The notes beneath the pieces are model-generated. The model saw only the letters and a list, made by a program, of their open reading frames with translations. It was not told the DNA's origin and ran no database searches. Made by a program: the position numbers and the translations under genes. Below are positions 42,945 through 52,665 of a stretch of 64,000 bases of DNA, piece by piece. Numbering within the stretch: position 1 is the first letter of the stretch; each line of letters starts with the position of its first letter. The stretch is taken from contig CAJTFB010000013.1 in the NCBI GenBank assembly GCA_910575665.1, positions 1-64,000 on the forward strand. The letters run 5' to 3'. This DNA is from Eubacteriaceae bacterium. Its GTDB lineage: Bacteria > Bacillota > Clostridia > Lachnospirales > Lachnospiraceae.

Positions 42945-44225
42945 ATGATCCGGGAAGTAGATTATGCTACATATGCCGTTGATCATCGTGATAATTTGCG
43001 TATTATCAGTTTTAACGATTATTTTACAAAACTTACAGGCTTTACCGCCCAAGATGTCTATGCTGGTAAAATGACTTTACGGGACCTGATTCCCCCCAGC
43101 ATATGGGAAGAATATATGATAGCAGTAAACCGCGCCTCGAAGACTGATGATGGTTCTGGGTATTTTGAACATCCGATTCTTTGTAAAGATGGCAACAGCC
43201 TGGTGGTACTCTGCTATGGCAAACTTCGGGACGATGGCTCCGATGTCAGTGATATTTTGATTACAGATATCACAAGTCATATTGAAGCACATAATGCAGT
43301 AGTTCAACAGGAAAAAGAACTCCGCCTGCTACTTAAAAAATTAAGCATCATTTCAGAGAGGAAAGAAGAGTATACGGTGGACTATAATTATACCACCGAC
43401 CATTTTGACATTACCATCATTAAAAATGGAGAGGCGAGGAACATATACTCCGTAGACAATTATTTAGAGAATCTTTACCAGATACCAACGATTCACCCGG
43501 ATGATCTGGAAGACTATGCCAACATCCTGCGCAATCTACCCAATCTAAAAGAAGGTTTTGCCTTTGATTTTCGAAGTTCACTGTTCACCGAGGGAAAATT
43601 CTGCTGGTACCGTACCACCTACGCTCCGTATCACGATAAGGAAACCGATGAAACACATATCATCGGACGAATCGTAAATATCGATGAAGAGGTTATGAGG
43701 AATCAGGAATTGAAAAGACAGGCACAGATCGATACACTGACTTCTCTGTATAACCAGGGAACCTCACGTAATAAAATAGATGAAATTGCTCTTCAAAATC
43801 CAGAAAACTGTATCAACGCGTTTATTATTATGGATCTGGATAATTTCAAATATGTCAATGATAACTACGGACATATCCGGGGAGATGATGTCTTAAAACA
43901 TGTCGGAAAAACTTTGCGGCAGTTTTTCAAATTTGGCACCGACATCATCGGTCGCCTTGGCGGCGATGAATTTGTTATTTTTATGAGAGATGTGCCATCT
44001 ATCAGCCGCATCAAAAAATACTGCAATGACTTGTGCCATGAACTGAGCAAACCTTTATGTTTTCAAGAAGATGACATACGTATCACCATAAGTGTGGGAA
44101 TCGCCATTCAAAACAACGGGCCAGATAGTTTTGACCACCTGTATAAGTGTGCAGATGACGCCCTGTACCAGAAGAAAAAAGAGGGAAAGAATGGTTTTTG
44201 TTTTTACAGACAAACAAAGAATTAA
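42945..44225 (+). CDS. Diguanylate cyclase with PAS sensors (GGDEF)
   Basis: 426 residues from the ATG at 42945, after GGGGGAC; an earlier ATG has no site. An N-terminal PAS domain (about 10-120, ISFNDYFTKLTGFTAQDVYAG) and a second PAS-like region (about 140-270, ending EETHIIGRIVNIDEE) precede a GGDEF domain. The catalytic site reads RLGGDEFVIF, intact, with the metal Asp in IMDLDNFKYVND. No RxxD inhibition site stands five residues before it. No membrane segment: a soluble sensor that makes cyclic di-GMP. It is monocistronic. Confidence 0.9.
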   Translation: MIREVDYATYAVDHRDNLRIISFNDYFTKLTGFTAQDVYAGKMTLRDLIPPSIWEEYMIAVNRASKTDDGSGYFEHPILCKDGNSLVVLCYGKLRDDGSDVSDILITDITSHIEAHNAVVQQEKELRLLLKKLSIISERKEEYTVDYNYTTDHFDITIIKNGEARNIYSVDNYLENLYQIPTIHPDDLEDYANILRNLPNLKEGFAFDFRSSLFTEGKFCWYRTTYAPYHDKETDETHIIGRIVNIDEEVMRNQELKRQAQIDTLTSLYNQGTSRNKIDEIALQNPENCINAFIIMDLDNFKYVNDNYGHIRGDDVLKHVGKTLRQFFKFGTDIIGRLGGDEFVIFMRDVPSISRIKKYCNDLCHELSKPLCFQEDDIRITISVGIAIQNNGPDSFDHLYKCADDALYQKKKEGKNGFCFYRQTKN

Positions 44226-44230
44226 ATAGA

Positions 44231-44280
44231 AAAATCCCCCATCAGTTGAAAATCCATTTCATCTGATGGGGGATTTTTTT
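44231..44280. terminator. Bidirectional terminator between convergent genes
   Basis: AAAAATCCCCCATCAG pairs with CTGATGGGGGATTTTTT across a 17-base loop. T-runs on both strands serve the GGDEF gene and the secreted deacetylase. Confidence 0.9.
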
Positions 44281-45463
44281 AGTCAACCCTAAAATATTTT
44301 ACGCCCTTCATCAACTTCTTACCGCGAATGGCAAATAGTTCGGATACAGACACCACTTGGATTCCCTTCTCCTGAAAATAAGCGAGAATCTCAGGCACAG
44401 CATCTGCTGTCTTCTCATAAGCGGAATGCATATTGATAATATCTCCATCTCTGGCTTTTTTCACATTTGCCACAATCTGCTCCTTTGTTACTTCTGGCTT
44501 ATAATCATGGCTCCAGTTCGACACGTCAATGATCGGAGCATCGATCACTTCAAACATCGTATCGCCGTATGCTACATTCGGCGCCCGGAACAGAAAACTG
44601 GAATACCCGCTCATCTCTTTGAGAATAGCGTCCGTTTTTTCAAGCTTCTCTATAATCTGTTCCGCACTTGCTTTATCCAGACTGGCATAATCATAGGAAT
44701 GGTTGGCGATCTCAAATCCCCAGTCCAATGCCTGCTGTACTTCCTGTCTGCACTCCTCACTTTTTACAATATTGCCGCCGATATAGAAAAATGTCGCATG
44801 AGCTCCCACATCCTTAAGGGCCTGCTGGATCCTCAGACCATAATCTACAAAGTCCTTGCCATTACCACCAGGACCATCGTCAAATGTCATGGCTACAACA
44901 GGCTTTGATGGATCAATATTTTTCTCAATCCAAGCCCGGTCCAGACCCTCATAACGGAATTCACCTGGCTCCAGAGGTTCTTCCGGTTCCGGAGTTTCTG
45001 TTGCCTCTGGAGTAGCAGCCGGAGTCTCCATCGGACTTGCTGACGGTGCCGGAGTCAGAGTACCAGCGGGTGTCAATGTTGGCACCGCCGGCGTCACCGT
45101 TGCTGTCGGTGCCGTCGTCGGTACAGTCGGTTTCTTCGTGTTTGCTTTTTTAATGGTAACCTGACAGGTAAGTTTTTTGTTTCCTATCTTCGCCAAAACA
45201 ACTGCTTTTCCCTGTTTTTTTGCCTTTACCACTACACTCGTTTTCTTTTTACCAGATAGTGATATGTACTTTTTCCCACTCTTAATAGACCATTTCACCT
45301 TTTTCGCAGTATTCTTCACTTCCAACTTCTTCTTCTGCCCAACCTTTAACGTAATCTTTTTGCTGCTTAACTTCATTTTTTTCGCCGCGGACACCGGTAC
45401 TGTGATCCCCGCTACAAGAGAACACACCAGAACCAGGCTCAAACCTTTCACCATTTTCTTCAT
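44279..45463 (-). CDS. Secreted polysaccharide deacetylase with Ig-like domain
   Basis: 394 residues from the ATG at 45463 (MKKMVKGLSLVL), which begins a clear signal peptide ending VPVSA; an ATG three codons earlier sits only two bases from AGGAGG. Parts: a Lys-rich Ig-like (BIG_2) domain (KLSSKKITLKVGQKKKLEV), a Thr/Pro/Ala linker, and a NodB deacetylase domain with MTFDDGPGG, HSYDY (HxxxY rather than HxxxH), and FRAPNVAYG. The C-terminal catalytic histidine is in IINMHSAYE. The change in the metal pair may alter activity. It probably works on wall polysaccharide outside the cell. Confidence 0.87.
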   Translation of the reverse strand: MKKMVKGLSLVLVCSLVAGITVPVSAAKKMKLSSKKITLKVGQKKKLEVKNTAKKVKWSIKSGKKYISLSGKKKTSVVVKAKKQGKAVVLAKIGNKKLTCQVTIKKANTKKPTVPTTAPTATVTPAVPTLTPAGTLTPAPSASPMETPAATPEATETPEPEEPLEPGEFRYEGLDRAWIEKNIDPSKPVVAMTFDDGPGGNGKDFVDYGLRIQQALKDVGAHATFFYIGGNIVKSEECRQEVQQALDWGFEIANHSYDYASLDKASAEQIIEKLEKTDAILKEMSGYSSFLFRAPNVAYGDTMFEVIDAPIIDVSNWSHDYKPEVTKEQIVANVKKARDGDIINMHSAYEKTADAVPEILAYFQEKGIQVVSVSELFAIRGKKLMKGVKYFRVD

Positions 45464-45563
45464 GAGTAACATGACCTCCTTATAAATTTGACACAACGTA
45501 ACTTGTATCCATCTTATAACATTTTGAGGGTCAGGTCAACACTCATTTAATGGTTATTTTACC

Positions 45564-45627
45564 TAACTCAACGGCGCGAATTTGAACCCGCCATTCATGG
45601 TGGGTTCAAATTCGCGCCGTTGAGCTA
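45564..45627. repeat. TAGCTCGACGG family palindrome, 64 bp
   Basis: The two 26-base arms match with a single mismatch: TAACTCAACGGCGCG at the left, CGCGCCGTTGAGCTA at the right, with GGGTTCAAATT in the right arm. It begins three bases after the trkH stop codon. A 12-base loop separates the arms. Confidence 0.85.
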
Positions 45628-45630
45628 ACT

Positions 45631-47070
45631 TTATTTTTTCCAGGTAGCTTTTGAAAACAGCAGCAAAATTGGGAAAAGTTCCAGTCTTCCCGCAATCATA
45701 TCAAATATTAAAACACATTTTGAAAACGGGGAGAAAATGGAAAAGTTCTCCATCGGTCCCACCGCATTAAATCCTGGTCCCACATTATTGATGGTAGCAG
45801 ACACACCTGAAAAATTGGTTGTAAAATCAAATCCATCCATGCTCACCAGTAAAACAGAAACCGCATAGGTAAGAATATAAGCCACCAAAAACACATTTAC
45901 GGAACGGATCACCTCGTGCTCCACCTTCCTGCCATCCACCGAAACTTTATAGATGTTCCTGGGATGAACCATGACTTTCAATTCCTTACAGAATGTCTTT
46001 AACCATATAATCATACGGGAGACTTTCATTCCTCCGCCAGTACTTCCGGCACAGGCACCAACAAACATCAGCATGAGCAATATTGTTTTGGAAAACTCTG
46101 GCCACTGGTTAAAGTCCACAGTGGAAAATCCCGTTGTTGTGATAATGGAAGCTACCTGAAATGCCGAATGCTTTACCGCTTCAAAAATGCTTCCATACAT
46201 GTGGCGTACATTAACACTGATCGCCGCCGCTGCCACCAGGATAATCAGAATATATGCCCTGACTTCCGCCATCCGCAGGGCGTCTTTCCAGCGTTTTCCA
46301 ATGATCACCAGATAATAAAATGTAAAGTTCACACCAAAGGCGATCATAAATATAGTTACTACGATTTGTATATAGGATGAAAATCCTGCGATGCTGTCAC
46401 TATAAATACCAAAACCACCAGTACCCGCGGTTCCAAATGTCGTCGTCATGGCATCGTAGACACTCATCTTGCCCGCCAGCAGAAAAAGAAATTCTAACAC
46501 CGACAGAGCGATGTACATTCCATATAAAATCTTCGCCGTAGACTTGATCCTGGGAACTAGTTTCCCCACTGTAGGTCCTGGGCTTTCCGCTTTCATCAGA
46601 TACATATTGCGTCCGTCCGCCAAAGGAACTACCGCCATCATAAATACCAGGACACCCATACCGCCGATCCAGTGGGTAAAGGTCCGCCAAAAGTTGACGG
46701 CCTTGGACATCACTCCCACATCTGCCAAAATCGTAGCTCCCGTAGTCGTAAATCCGGAAGCCGTCTCAAAGACCGCATCCACAAAAGAAGGAATCGCCCC
46801 GGACATCACAAAAGGCAGCGCTCCGAACAAACTAAGCAAAAACCAACTGAGCGCCACGATCACAAACCCTTCTCTTGCATACAATGACTTATTTTTAGGC
46901 CGGAATCGGGTAATGATAAATCCCAGTACAAGACAGATCAGGGAAGACAGAGCAAAATAAAGCGCATCTTCTTCCCGATAAATCAATCCTACCAAACACG
47001 GCAGTAGTAAAAATGCTCCCTCAAAGTCAAGAAGCCAGCCAAGAAAATAAATAACGATGCGAATATTCAT
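45631..47070 (-). CDS. trkH: Potassium uptake protein, TrkH family
   Basis: 479 residues with four repeats of membrane helix, pore loop, membrane helix. Pore-filter stretches are seen, for example [13 protein letters not shown] and [14 protein letters not shown] and [14 protein letters not shown]. TrkH/KtrB proteins admit potassium and are gated by TrkA/KtrA rings. The gene directly follows trkA, with a 15-base gap. A perfect-type hairpin follows its stop codon. Confidence 0.94.
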   Translation of the reverse strand: MNIRIVIYFLGWLLDFEGAFLLLPCLVGLIYREEDALYFALSSLICLVLGFIITRFRPKNKSLYAREGFVIVALSWFLLSLFGALPFVMSGAIPSFVDAVFETASGFTTTGATILADVGVMSKAVNFWRTFTHWIGGMGVLVFMMAVVPLADGRNMYLMKAESPGPTVGKLVPRIKSTAKILYGMYIALSVLEFLFLLAGKMSVYDAMTTTFGTAGTGGFGIYSDSIAGFSSYIQIVVTIFMIAFGVNFTFYYLVIIGKRWKDALRMAEVRAYILIILVAAAAISVNVRHMYGSIFEAVKHSAFQVASIITTTGFSTVDFNQWPEFSKTILLMLMFVGACAGSTGGGMKVSRMIIWLKTFCKELKVMVHPRNIYKVSVDGRKVEHEVIRSVNVFLVAYILTYAVSVLLVSMDGFDFTTNFSGVSATINNVGPGFNAVGPMENFSIFSPFSKCVLIFDMIAGRLELFPILLLFSKATWKK

Positions 47071-47085
47071 CTCATGCTTACTCCT

Positions 47086-48453
47086 TTACTGCTTTCTTAC
47101 GCTAATCACATCTCGGATATCTTTCAGTCCCAGCGTCGTGGTCACCACCACCACCGAGTCTCCCACGCGCATTTCATCCTTTCCTCTCGGAATGATGATC
47201 TGTCGTCCACGTATGATACAGGCCACCAGTGTGTTTTCCTTGATCTTAAGCTTTTCTAGCGGAATTCCTGGCAGCTCTGAACTATCTTTCACTACAAACT
47301 CCAGAGCCTCCGCCTTATCATCCAGAATCCGGTACATCGTCTCCACATTGCAGCCGATGGAATTTTTCATCGCCCGCACAAACTGAAGGATATACAGCGC
47401 CGTGATCTTCTTCGGATATACGGTGGTATCCAGATCCAATTCCTTGATCACACGGTCAAAATCCATCCGGTTAATCTTTGTCGCGATCTTTCCAGAAGTC
47501 TGGCTTCTGGCAAAGAGCGAAAGCATAACATTTTCTTCATCAATATTGGTCAGCGCCACAAAAGCCTCTGCCTGCCCCACACCCTCTTCGATCAACACGA
47601 TCTGTTCCGAACCGTCGGCATGTATGATCTGTGCCTTTGGCAGCAGCTCCGAAAGCAGGTTGCACCGCTCCTCATTCTGCTCGATCAGTTTGATCCCGAT
47701 GCCCATGGGCTGGAGCAGCTTCGCGAGATAATACCCGGTATCTCCTCCCCCTACGATCATCGTATCCTTGACCTGATGTGTCTCAATCCCAATCTTCTTA
47801 AAGAAATCACTGGCCTTCTTCGGTCCGGCGATAATGGACACCACATCCTTCTCCTGTAACCGAAAATCTCCCTTCGGGATAAAGATCTCCCCATCTCTCT
47901 CCACGGCACAAACCAGCACATCCGCCCCTAGTTTCGGTGCAATATTCATGACCAGCATGCCATTCAGGCGGGATTCCCCCGGCACACGGAACTTCAACAT
48001 CTCCACCCGTCCCTTGGCAAAAGTATCGATTTTAATCGCCGATGGAAACCGCAGCACCCTTGCGATCTCCTGCGCCGCCGCAAATTCCGGGTTGATGGTC
48101 ATCGCCAACCCCAGCGCGCCCTTCACAAAGCCGATCTCCTCACTATACTCCGGATTCCTAACCCGCGCTATGGTCTGGCAGTTTCCCGCCCGTTTCGCAA
48201 TTAGACAACACAACAGGTTCAGTTCATCCGATCCCGTAACCGCAATCAGTATATCCGCCTTCTCGATGCCCGCCTCCATCTGGGTCTTATAACTGGCTCC
48301 GTTTCCCACAACTCCCATCACATCAAATTTATTTGACAGCGACTCCACCTCTGCATACCGGCGATCGATCACTGTCACCTCATTATCTTCTTTGTTCAGC
48401 TCCTCTGCCAGCGTCTTGCCAACCTTACCGCAGCCCACAATGATAATCTTCAT
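47086..48453 (-). CDS. trkA: Potassium channel regulator TrkA
   Basis: 455 residues, a tandem of two RCK modules. Each has a Rossmann nucleotide loop (IIIVGCGKVGKTLAEEL at the start, TMIVGGGDTGYYLAKLL near residue 230) and a C-terminal ligand domain (FRVPGESRLNGM and VVKDSSELPGIPL). It binds NAD(H) or ATP and gates the TrkH pore. Being the first gene of the pair, it likely sets the operon promoter region at 48454-48540. Confidence 0.94.
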   Translation of the reverse strand: MKIIIVGCGKVGKTLAEELNKEDNEVTVIDRRYAEVESLSNKFDVMGVVGNGASYKTQMEAGIEKADILIAVTGSDELNLLCCLIAKRAGNCQTIARVRNPEYSEEIGFVKGALGLAMTINPEFAAAQEIARVLRFPSAIKIDTFAKGRVEMLKFRVPGESRLNGMLVMNIAPKLGADVLVCAVERDGEIFIPKGDFRLQEKDVVSIIAGPKKASDFFKKIGIETHQVKDTMIVGGGDTGYYLAKLLQPMGIGIKLIEQNEERCNLLSELLPKAQIIHADGSEQIVLIEEGVGQAEAFVALTNIDEENVMLSLFARSQTSGKIATKINRMDFDRVIKELDLDTTVYPKKITALYILQFVRAMKNSIGCNVETMYRILDDKAEALEFVVKDSSELPGIPLEKLKIKENTLVACIIRGRQIIIPRGKDEMRVGDSVVVVTTTLGLKDIRDVISVRKQ

Positions 48454-48563
48454 TTTCTTTTGATTCTCCTCTTATCCTCTTGAAAAGTAATGTGTTTCCC
48501 TAATGAATAAAGTATCATATCAGGAGGAAAAAGTCAATGAAGGGTACATCCTCCTTCTCAACC

Positions 48564-49865
48564 CTAGATTTCCAATTTTTTCTTTAATTCCTGTAAGTTT
48601 CCCTCGATCTTATCCACATTCACAAAATGCAAGTTGACAGTTGTTCCATCACCACTTTCAAACCGGATAGGGTCATGGCCTCTCATCTCATCATTCATTG
48701 GATACAACAGCCAGATCTCAGATGTTTGATATTTTTTTGAATAAGCATACATCTGATACATATCAGCCTGGGATATTCCATAATTGGCACGCTCATTGTC
48801 GATGAGACTTTTCCACTTGGTGTCTAAAATAACGGTCCGTTCCCCTTTTCTCATTACAATATCTGGTCTAAGCGCAAACTGACGCCTCGGTTTCTCAAAA
48901 AGATAATGGCCCCTATCCTGACTGGAAACATCCCAACCGTCCAGGCACATAACCTTTTTTAATTGCCGTGCCACATAGCTCTCATATACCCTTTCCATCG
49001 GAAACAACAGTGCCCTTGATGTTGTGGAGCCAGAAAACGTTGTAAAACTCTTGTTCATCAAAAATACCCTAGACCATTGCAACAACCCTTCATAGTATTT
49101 TGTGTTTCTATTTGTTACCACGTTCGAAAAATCCTTCTCATAGTTTGTCGATGCCTGAACCATTTCAAATGCAGTAAGAAGCTGCCTTATCTCTTTCGAG
49201 TTTTCGGCACTGGAGGTCAACTTTTGTAACTTCGATAACGTCGCTTTCACAAGCTTGTTTTCTGGCATGTTCGGATGGAATTCCTCGTATGCGACGTAAA
49301 AGCGCTCTCTGTGAGCCAAATTTGCTCTCACGTGCTGATTTACAAGAAGTTTTCCCTTGTAATAACGCTGATTATCCTCTTGCTCTATGTAAGCGGACTG
49401 AATACCTCGCTTTACCAACTGTCTTGCTTCCTGTAAGTACATATTGATAAACAACTCATACAAATTCATCTGATCAACTTTCAGAGAAGCATCGTGAAAC
49501 ACCTTACTCGGAAAGTCTTTCATGCTGCGGAGCATTCGGAGGAACACTTTCTTTGTCTGGGCATTTCCTTCGTCTTCACCATCACCTAAAAAGATCTTTG
49601 GCAAGATCTGAATCTGAAAACCATTGTTCATCTGTATCAATCCAACATAATTTTTAATAGAAACAACTTCACCTATATTTCGTCGGCAGCCAATTGTCAT
49701 AAAATCTAATATTCCTGCACTCTCCTCGTCTCCAGAAAACTCTCGAATAAATGCTACCAAATTGTCGAATTCTTTCCGATTCAAATATTTATATTTTTCG
49801 TCATTCTTGTAATCCTCGTTACAGATAATTGAGTCAAACTCTTTTACCTCAAAAGGTTTACTCAT
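48564..49865 (-). CDS. mcrC: McrC, nuclease subunit of a type IV restriction system
   Basis: 433 residues. An N-terminal beta domain and a middle helical part (YYKGKLLVNQHVRANLAHRERFYVAYEEF, a family hallmark) lead to a PD-(D/E)xK nuclease. Its core reads FALRPDIVMRKGERTVILDTKWKSL, with Asp, Asp and Lys in place. McrC cuts DNA after stimulating the GTPase McrB on modified (usually 5-methyl- or hydroxymethyl-cytosine) DNA. It directly follows mcrB (14-base gap) and overlaps nothing else. Confidence 0.94.
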   Translation of the reverse strand: MSKPFEVKEFDSIICNEDYKNDEKYKYLNRKEFDNLVAFIREFSGDEESAGILDFMTIGCRRNIGEVVSIKNYVGLIQMNNGFQIQILPKIFLGDGEDEGNAQTKKVFLRMLRSMKDFPSKVFHDASLKVDQMNLYELFINMYLQEARQLVKRGIQSAYIEQEDNQRYYKGKLLVNQHVRANLAHRERFYVAYEEFHPNMPENKLVKATLSKLQKLTSSAENSKEIRQLLTAFEMVQASTNYEKDFSNVVTNRNTKYYEGLLQWSRVFLMNKSFTTFSGSTTSRALLFPMERVYESYVARQLKKVMCLDGWDVSSQDRGHYLFEKPRRQFALRPDIVMRKGERTVILDTKWKSLIDNERANYGISQADMYQMYAYSKKYQTSEIWLLYPMNDEMRGHDPIRFESGDGTTVNLHFVNVDKIEGNLQELKKKLEI

Positions 49866-49879
49866 GTCGTCACCACACT

Positions 49880-52000
49880 TTACAGAATTTCTTTATAGCT
49901 ATTGAGGTTCGTAAAAGCCGTCTGATTGATCGAGTATCTCTTCTCTGGAAGATCTATAACATCCTCAACGTTTCCTTTAAAAATGTCCTTTGCTACTACC
50001 TTATGATCAACTATAAACTTCAATTCGCTGCTGCTCTTTGCATTGTCACCAAGTACAAGTTGTATCTTCTTATAATCTTCATAGAAGTATTCCTGCAAAA
50101 GCGGAATGACCGACTTCTCAAAGATTGACTGCAACTTTTCAATCGTGGCATTCTCCCCCTGAAGTTCCGTAAAAAAGGCATGTCCGATGGTGTGCTCTCT
50201 ATCATACAAGAATGTGATACGCTCATTTATCTTCTCAAGCATTGCTGCCACATTCAAATCTTCTACCTTATCCGCATGAATGTCTACAAGCACCTGTGTA
50301 TCCGGCATCATTTCGATAAACTGGAATCGTCTACGAAGTGCAGTATCCATCAGTGCAATAGAACGATCTGCCGTATTCATCGTTCCCAATATGTAGACAT
50401 TAGATGGAACAGTAAATTCCTTACCTGAATATGGTAATACAGCGGATGCCTCTTCTGGCATTCCCTCTCTCTTTGTGCACTCTATCAGAGTAATCAATTC
50501 TCCGAATATTTTAGAGATATTTCCGCGATTGATTTCATCAATAATAAAAATATGTGGTTCGGCAATACATTTTTCCGCCTTTTCACAAAATTTCTTAAAT
50601 ATTCCCGGTTCTATGGTATATCCAATTTCCCCTTTTACATCATCGACTACAGGTTTAATGCCTTCTATAAACTCCTCATAGCCGTATGACTGATGAAATG
50701 TAGTAAATGCAATCCTTCCTGCTTTCTTAAGTTCATTATATCTTGCCATTACAGCAGCATAATCTGTAAGCTCTTCCCGTGACATTCCATCACAGATTGC
50801 TACTGCATAGATTGCAGAATTATAGGTTTTTCCTGTTCCAGGAGGGCCATACAATATTAAATTTTTATCATATGCCATGTTATATGCTTCTTCCATTTCC
50901 TGGAACACACCCCTTTCCTCTAATTTTTTAATTGCTTCCATCAATGGCTCTCTCAGTTTATAGCTAAATGTGCCTTCACTACCTGTCGGTAAAGCTTTAC
51001 CCCAAAACAAAACCGGCCAATACTGATTTTCCCCAGTTTCTCTAGTATGAAGTGGGCAGTTTGTTTCCTTATGTACTGCCTCAGCCACATGAGTCGCATT
51101 CCTATTATAGTGCGAAGCAGCGCTTCCATACTTATTTGCAATCTGCTTGCAAGAGGCAACTCCACCCATTAAATACAAATAATATATAGTATCGAGCCAT
51201 GTACGTTTTACCAGGTTTTCATCACCAAGTATCCTCTCATATTCCTCTTCTATAATCCCCGGGTCATATTCAGAAAGACTTGGAAAATACTCCATTGTTT
51301 CAATACCAATCACATACTCATAATAAGGAATAAGAGCTTCTATCACTTTTGATATCTCTGTGTGATAATATAGATTTGTCTCATCGCCTTTGCGTTCAAC
51401 AAATTTGCATATTTGTACTTTCTTTATCTTGCCGCTAACCACTTCCTGTTTTATTTCTTCTTGAGATTCATTGATAACGACAGGATTTCCCCATTCATTG
51501 CTACCAGACACATAGACAAGCCCTGCTGCCGTATTAAGCGGAAGATCTAAATGTGAATGATACTGACTCATCTCCTCCTTATTTGTACCATCATTTTTTA
51601 TTTCCAAGCTGACTCTATATCTCGTGCTATCTTTCTTAATTCGTTCCACAAAAACAGAAATACTTATCGGAATATCAGCATATTTACTATACTTAAGCTG
51701 CGCCCACAAATATCGTCGCGTCTTGATATTCGAGCTATCAAGCCAAGTCATTGGCATATATTTATCTAACTTATATTTTTCGGCAAAAACTGTCGCCATT
51801 TTTTTTAGTTCAGCAATTGCAACTCGTCCTCTTTGCTTCACCTCTAAAAGTCGTTGTTTTTCTTTTTCCTCAATTCCATCCGCCTCAGGATTTGAATATG
51901 GAACACCTGCATTGTCCCTTAAGTAATTTAATACTCCAATATAATTAACCTCTGTATTTTCTTCAAATGTTATCCCGTACTGATTATCCAATCGTATCAC
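49880..52000 (-). CDS. mcrB: McrB, GTPase subunit of a type IV restriction system
   Basis: 706 residues. The C-terminal AAA+ domain has Walker A LYGPPGTGKTYNSA near residue 385, Walker B HIFIIDEINRGNISKIFGEL and the GTP-specific GTMNTADRS near 543, the mark of McrB over other AAA proteins. The long N-terminal part (about 1-370) carries the DNA-target module: an MrcB/DUF3578-like segment around residues 60-190 and a wHTH-type region (YYLYLMGGVASCKQIANKYG) that differ from the E. coli domain, so the recognised modification is unknown. An arm of the dispersed repeat family lies 24 bases upstream of the start. Confidence 0.93.
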   Translation of the reverse strand: MIRLDNQYGITFEENTEVNYIGVLNYLRDNAGVPYSNPEADGIEEKEKQRLLEVKQRGRVAIAELKKMATVFAEKYKLDKYMPMTWLDSSNIKTRRYLWAQLKYSKYADIPISISVFVERIKKDSTRYRVSLEIKNDGTNKEEMSQYHSHLDLPLNTAAGLVYVSGSNEWGNPVVINESQEEIKQEVVSGKIKKVQICKFVERKGDETNLYYHTEISKVIEALIPYYEYVIGIETMEYFPSLSEYDPGIIEEEYERILGDENLVKRTWLDTIYYLYLMGGVASCKQIANKYGSAASHYNRNATHVAEAVHKETNCPLHTRETGENQYWPVLFWGKALPTGSEGTFSYKLREPLMEAIKKLEERGVFQEMEEAYNMAYDKNLILYGPPGTGKTYNSAIYAVAICDGMSREELTDYAAVMARYNELKKAGRIAFTTFHQSYGYEEFIEGIKPVVDDVKGEIGYTIEPGIFKKFCEKAEKCIAEPHIFIIDEINRGNISKIFGELITLIECTKREGMPEEASAVLPYSGKEFTVPSNVYILGTMNTADRSIALMDTALRRRFQFIEMMPDTQVLVDIHADKVEDLNVAAMLEKINERITFLYDREHTIGHAFFTELQGENATIEKLQSIFEKSVIPLLQEYFYEDYKKIQLVLGDNAKSSSELKFIVDHKVVAKDIFKGNVEDVIDLPEKRYSINQTAFTNLNSYKEIL

Positions 52001-52024
52001 CTCTATACTTTATATATATGTGCC

Positions 52025-52043
52025 TAGCTCGACGGCACCAATT
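52025..52043. repeat. Single arm of the TAGCTCGACGG repeat family
   Basis: TAGCTCGACGGCACCAATT, with no partner arm. It lies between the yjbR stop and the start of mcrB. Confidence 0.6.
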
Positions 52044-52073
52044 GTAGTGCTACCAACGTAAACCTTTCTCCTG

Positions 52074-52403
52074 CTACTTCCTTGTCAATCCATAGCTCTC
52101 CCGAATCATCCGCTTAACATCCTCCTCTGGCACAGTGCCGTCTAAAATGATCGAATTCCAATATTTCTTATTCAGATGATAAGCTGGAATCACCGAATCA
52201 AATGCCTTACGCCAGAAATCCCGCCATTCGGGATCACACTTGACATTGATCCATATATTTCCCTCCCGCTCAAAGATCCAGGCAAATACCTTACGGCTGT
52301 CGTTATGGCGGATCACCGTCCAGTTTGGGTCCCGAAAGGGATAATCCTCATAGCAGCCGCCCAATGACAGGCAATACTGAATAGCGTCTTGTCGTGTCCT
52401 CAT
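52074..52403 (-). CDS. MmcQ/YjbR family protein
   Basis: 109 residues from the ATG at 52403, six bases after GGAGG; the frame is open 15 codons further. The CyaY-like/YjbR fold pattern is complete: QYCLSLGGCYEDYPFRDPNWTVIRHNDSRKVFAWIFER, KCDPEWRDFWR, VIPAYHLNKKYWNSIILDG. These proteins resemble double-wing DNA-binding folds; their function is not settled. Monocistronic. Confidence 0.87.
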   Translation of the reverse strand: MRTRQDAIQYCLSLGGCYEDYPFRDPNWTVIRHNDSRKVFAWIFEREGNIWINVKCDPEWRDFWRKAFDSVIPAYHLNKKYWNSIILDGTVPEEDVKRMIRESYGLTRK

Positions 52404-52542
52404 TTTTTTCCTCCGGTGCTCAAAGTTCCCAATCTGTTTTATGTTCATTAAAACTTATTCTATCATAAATCATTACCTCTTTCCATCTTTTTCTACTCCC
52501 CTCCTCTTTTCCTGATTCCAGCACCCCAGGACGCTCAAACGA

Positions 52543-52571
52543 TTGACACCAACCTCTCCCTATGTTAAGAT
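52543..52571 (+). promoter_or_regulatory. Sigma-A promoter of the amino-acid ABC operon
   Basis: TTGACA (52543-52548), 17 bases, TAAGAT (52566-52571). The first gene starts at 52666, with GAAGCGAGG-type site before it. Confidence 0.7.
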
Positions 52572-52665
52572 ATTCCTTGTTATGATATTACATACCGTCC
52601 TGTTTTCTGTCCCATGAAGGATCTGGCAAAACACCGGCGGTACAAGAAAAGAAGCGAGGTATATT

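Noticed and set aside
45564-45627. tRNA gene suggested by TAGCTCAACGG and GGGTTCAAAT
   Set aside because: The two words are in mirrored arms of a palindrome; there is no acceptor stem, anticodon arm or CCA end.
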